Positions 61,946 through 64,000 of a stretch of DNA of 64,000 nt are shown here, piece by piece. Each line of letters opens with the position of its first letter. Position 1 is the first letter of the stretch. This DNA comes from Mogibacterium sp. Lineage in GTDB: Bacteria; Bacillota; Clostridia; Peptostreptococcales; Anaerovoracaceae. The DNA lies in NCBI GenBank assembly GCA_017431685.1, contig JAFRKO010000009.1, positions 88,286 to 152,285 on the forward strand, in the 5' to 3' direction. The notes beneath the pieces were generated by a model. It had not been told where the DNA came from, ran no database searches, and saw nothing but the letters and a program-made list of their open reading frames with translations. The position numbers and the translations under genes are program-made.

Positions 61946-63304
61946 TTATATCATAGGGATATATTTATCATCTCTTCTCGATTCAAACTCAGCTTTGATT
62001 TTTTCTCTCTCTTCAGGCATTGTGAGCACGTCGTATGCCGTCGCAGCCAGCGCCTTGGCAGCCCATACAGCTGCTTTTTCGCCTAAGGATGTGCCTGCGC
62101 AGGCAGCAGCCTGCCATGTGTGAGGCGCTACGCCCAGAGGCCATGCAGCCGCCGTGAAAAGATTCATCGGCATTATCATGCTGACATCACCGGAGTCCGT
62201 AGAAGCTTTCATTGGCGTACGGGTCCACTGGTCCCTCAAAGCAATCGTTTCAAACATTGGTCCATCACAGTTATATGCCCTGCGCTCTCTCGCGCATGTC
62301 TCCATAGCTACCGTATCCTGGATCTTTCTTGCAAACTCGCGCTCTTCAGCAGTGTAGCTGATAGGCTCCATTTCAACGAGGTTCTTATAAGTCAGGTCAG
62401 CGAAAGCGTTGTTGATGAGCATTTCGCTGCACCCGCTCAGAAGCTCAAATCTTACCTGGGTCTCCGTCATTATTGCAGCGCCCTGAGCGCACTTCTTTAC
62501 TCTTTCCATGGTTTCCTTAACATCGGACATATGAGGAGCGCGCACATAGTACCATGACTTTGCATCCGGATGAACGATGTTAGGAGCATAGCCACAGCTG
62601 TCCGTGGTGTAGTGTATACGCGTGCCGTCGATCACATGCTCTCTGAGATACTGTACTCCGACATTGGTAAGTTCCATTGCATCAAGCGCGCTTCTTCCGT
62701 TCTGAGGTGCAAACCCCGCATGGGAGGAAAGACCTGTATAGTAAAACTTGAACGAAGCATTGGCAAGGTATGAAGTGTCAAAAGCCATGTTTACCGACAT
62801 AGGATGCCAGCTGAACGCGAAATCGCATCCGTCGAACATATTGTAGTGTATCATCTTGACCTTACCGCAGAGAGTTTCTTCCTCAGGGCATCCATAGAAT
62901 CTTACTGTTCCTTCAAGCCCGTCAGCCTCCAGAACTCTTTTGAGAGCGATCGCCCCCGTGGCTGCTGCAGCGCCCAGGAGATTATGTCCGCAGGCATGAC
63001 CTGCACCGCCCTCAGTTACTTCTTCTCTCACGCAGCTTGCTTTCTGGCTGAAACCCGGCAGAGCATCATATTCACCCAATATTGCCAGTACAGGATGGCC
63101 GCTGCCCCACTCTGCGATGAACGCATGAGGGACATGTTCATTAACGACCAGTCTGAAACCTTCTTTTCTGAGGAGCTCCGAATAATATTCTGATCCGAAG
63201 TTCTCCTCTCCGCTGAGTTCAGGATTCTCCCATATCTTTCTGCATGCGTCAACACAGAGATCCTTCAGTTCGTCAACTGTTTTAAAAATGTCTTGCTTTG
63301 ACAT
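61946..63304 (-). CDS. M20-family amidohydrolase, AbgB-like
   Basis: The product has 452 residues. Metal ligand blocks are AILGEYDALPGFSQ near 75 and GHACGHNLLGAAAATGAIAL near 102, plus CPEEETLCGKV near 138; YYTGLSSHAGFAPQNGRSALDA near 188 is the dimerisation-domain His motif. This is the AbgB/aminobenzoyl-glutamate utilisation subgroup of M20D amidases. It cleaves an acyl- or peptide-amide bond in the cytosol. GGAGG precedes the ATG. It follows the partial membrane transporter by 32 bp, which may import its substrate. Confidence 0.9.
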   Translation of the reverse strand: MSKQDIFKTVDELKDLCVDACRKIWENPELSGEENFGSEYYSELLRKEGFRLVVNEHVPHAFIAEWGSGHPVLAILGEYDALPGFSQKASCVREEVTEGGAGHACGHNLLGAAAATGAIALKRVLEADGLEGTVRFYGCPEEETLCGKVKMIHYNMFDGCDFAFSWHPMSVNMAFDTSYLANASFKFYYTGLSSHAGFAPQNGRSALDAMELTNVGVQYLREHVIDGTRIHYTTDSCGYAPNIVHPDAKSWYYVRAPHMSDVKETMERVKKCAQGAAIMTETQVRFELLSGCSEMLINNAFADLTYKNLVEMEPISYTAEEREFARKIQDTVAMETCARERRAYNCDGPMFETIALRDQWTRTPMKASTDSGDVSMIMPMNLFTAAAWPLGVAPHTWQAAACAGTSLGEKAAVWAAKALAATAYDVLTMPEEREKIKAEFESRRDDKYIPMI

Positions 63305-63336
63305 ATCTGTTACCTCCGCAAGGTCGTTCTGTGAGA

Positions 63337-64000
63337 TCAGGCCTTATCCGATTTGCTGTTGTTCTTCAGTGTAGCGAGACCGATAGCGATGCTCAGGAAT
63401 ACGCAGCCGAGTGTGCCGAGCCAGTTTGATGCTCCCGGGAGCCATGCGAACCAGCCCATTCCGATAGCGAAGTAGAGCGCCAGAGCGATGACTATCATAA
63501 TCAGTGCGTGCTTCTTGAGTCTCATTCCGAACTGTACAAGCAGTGCGCCGAAGAGCGCCGGCAGCAGATAGTTGAGGGCTGCTCTGACTCCGTCAGGAAG
63601 CATTGCCAGTACCGATGCTCCGAGTATAGCACCGATGGTCAGTACCGAAACGTTGATGATGATTGAAATTGCCATTCCAATGGTAGCAATGACCGAACCC
63701 TCTTCTGTGCCCGGTTTTGTGTCAGCAGCTACCTGCGCCATGCTCGCGCAAGGAATCCTCATGTTGGAGATGTTTCCCGAAAGGAATGCCATGTAAGTTC
63801 CGGCAGATCCTACTACAGGGAAGTATGATATCGGCTCTACGAACCAGAGCACTCCGAATGAGCTGGCTCCTGCTATGAACGCTGTTAGCAGAGCTGCTCC
63901 CTTTGGAAGGATGCCGTATACTACTGCCAGCATCAGAGCAGGTGCGAATGCGAGTACAACTCCGAGGTATCCTGTAAGTTTGCCTATTCTGTTTACTTTA
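63337..64000 (-). CDS. Multi-pass membrane protein, probable transporter (N-terminus outside the window)
   Basis: The frame is open from the right edge to a stop at 63337, giving 220 residues with the N-terminus missing. About six membrane segments are visible, with Gly- and Ala-rich blocks such as ALLTAFIAGASSFGVLWF, VGSAGTYMAFLSGNISNMRI and LTIGAILGASVLAMLPDG. It is not the AbgT family by sequence. The location directly ahead of the AbgB-like amidase suggests it carries the substrate of that enzyme. No family is assigned. Confidence 0.75.
   Translation of the reverse strand, partial: KVNRIGKLTGYLGVVLAFAPALMLAVVYGILPKGAALLTAFIAGASSFGVLWFVEPISYFPVVGSAGTYMAFLSGNISNMRIPCASMAQVAADTKPGTEEGSVIATIGMAISIIINVSVLTIGAILGASVLAMLPDGVRAALNYLLPALFGALLVQFGMRLKKHALIMIVIALALYFAIGMGWFAWLPGASNWLGTLGCVFLSIAIGLATLKNNSKSDKA

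Overview
The window looks like chromosome of an anaerobic, Gram-positive-type bacterium of class Clostridia. Pointers are strong AAGGAGG-type ribosome sites, many short bidirectional terminators, a glycyl radical enzyme with its activase, an exported protein with lysine-rich Big-like repeats, a TagD enzyme, a FeoA-FeoB fusion and a probable selenoprotein. Base composition is about half G+C by eye. A Peptostreptococcales/Anaerovoracaceae-like host is a guess. No rRNA, tRNA, CRISPR array, insertion sequence or phage gene is visible.

Region by region. 1-6.3 kb: a partial cation/proton antiporter and a YgjP-type metallopeptidase (minus), a lone ArsC/Spx-like thiol protein (plus), then a minus-strand unit of HerA-like ATPase, YbaK/ProX deacylase, a small gene that reads through an in-frame TGA (likely selenocysteine, with a good bacterial SECIS hairpin), a terminator and an AGCS amino-acid/Na+ symporter. 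6.4-16.4 kb: a tandem palindromic repeat, an M16C peptidase, two exported proteins (transglutaminase-like and rhodanese-like), PAP2 phosphatase plus MscS channel, TagD, a flavodoxin-ferredoxin protein and a small membrane protein.

16.4-35.2 kb is one long minus-strand branched-chain amino acid locus. It holds two complete acetolactate synthases (ilvB/ilvH-type pairs), ilvC, ilvD, leuA, leuC, leuD, leuB, a DUF815 ATPase, ilvA and ilvE, followed 29 bp later by a glycyl radical enzyme and its activase. A palindromic MITE-like element separates ilvC from ilvD. A leucine-dehydrogenase-family gene is divergent from the head of the operon, so synthesis and oxidative deamination of branched-chain amino acids start from one 205-bp intergenic region.

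36.4-45 kb: a flavodoxin-domain protein, a small membrane protein, a TauE-like permease with a LysR regulator, FeoAB, phosphofructokinase, RidA and a membrane-anchored XRE regulator. 45-54.6 kb holds unusual architectures: a MATE exporter fused to a GHKL ATPase domain, a YjbR-alkyltransferase fusion next to AlkD, and a tight MoxR-VWA-LRR cassette followed upstream by an ICMT-like methyltransferase and an amidohydrolase.

54.9-64 kb: a C_GCAxxG_C_C protein, an EcsC protein, then a minus-strand catabolic group of PHP phosphoesterase, DUF362 protein, guanine deaminase, DUF5714 protein and PucR regulator, and finally an AbgB-like M20 amidase with a partial membrane transporter that runs off the window. 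The strongest candidates for new biology are the ProX-linked selenoprotein, the MoxR-VWA-LRR cassette with a degenerate metallopeptidase motif, the MATE-GHKL fusion, and the glycyl radical enzyme that lacks the usual glutamate after its active cysteine.
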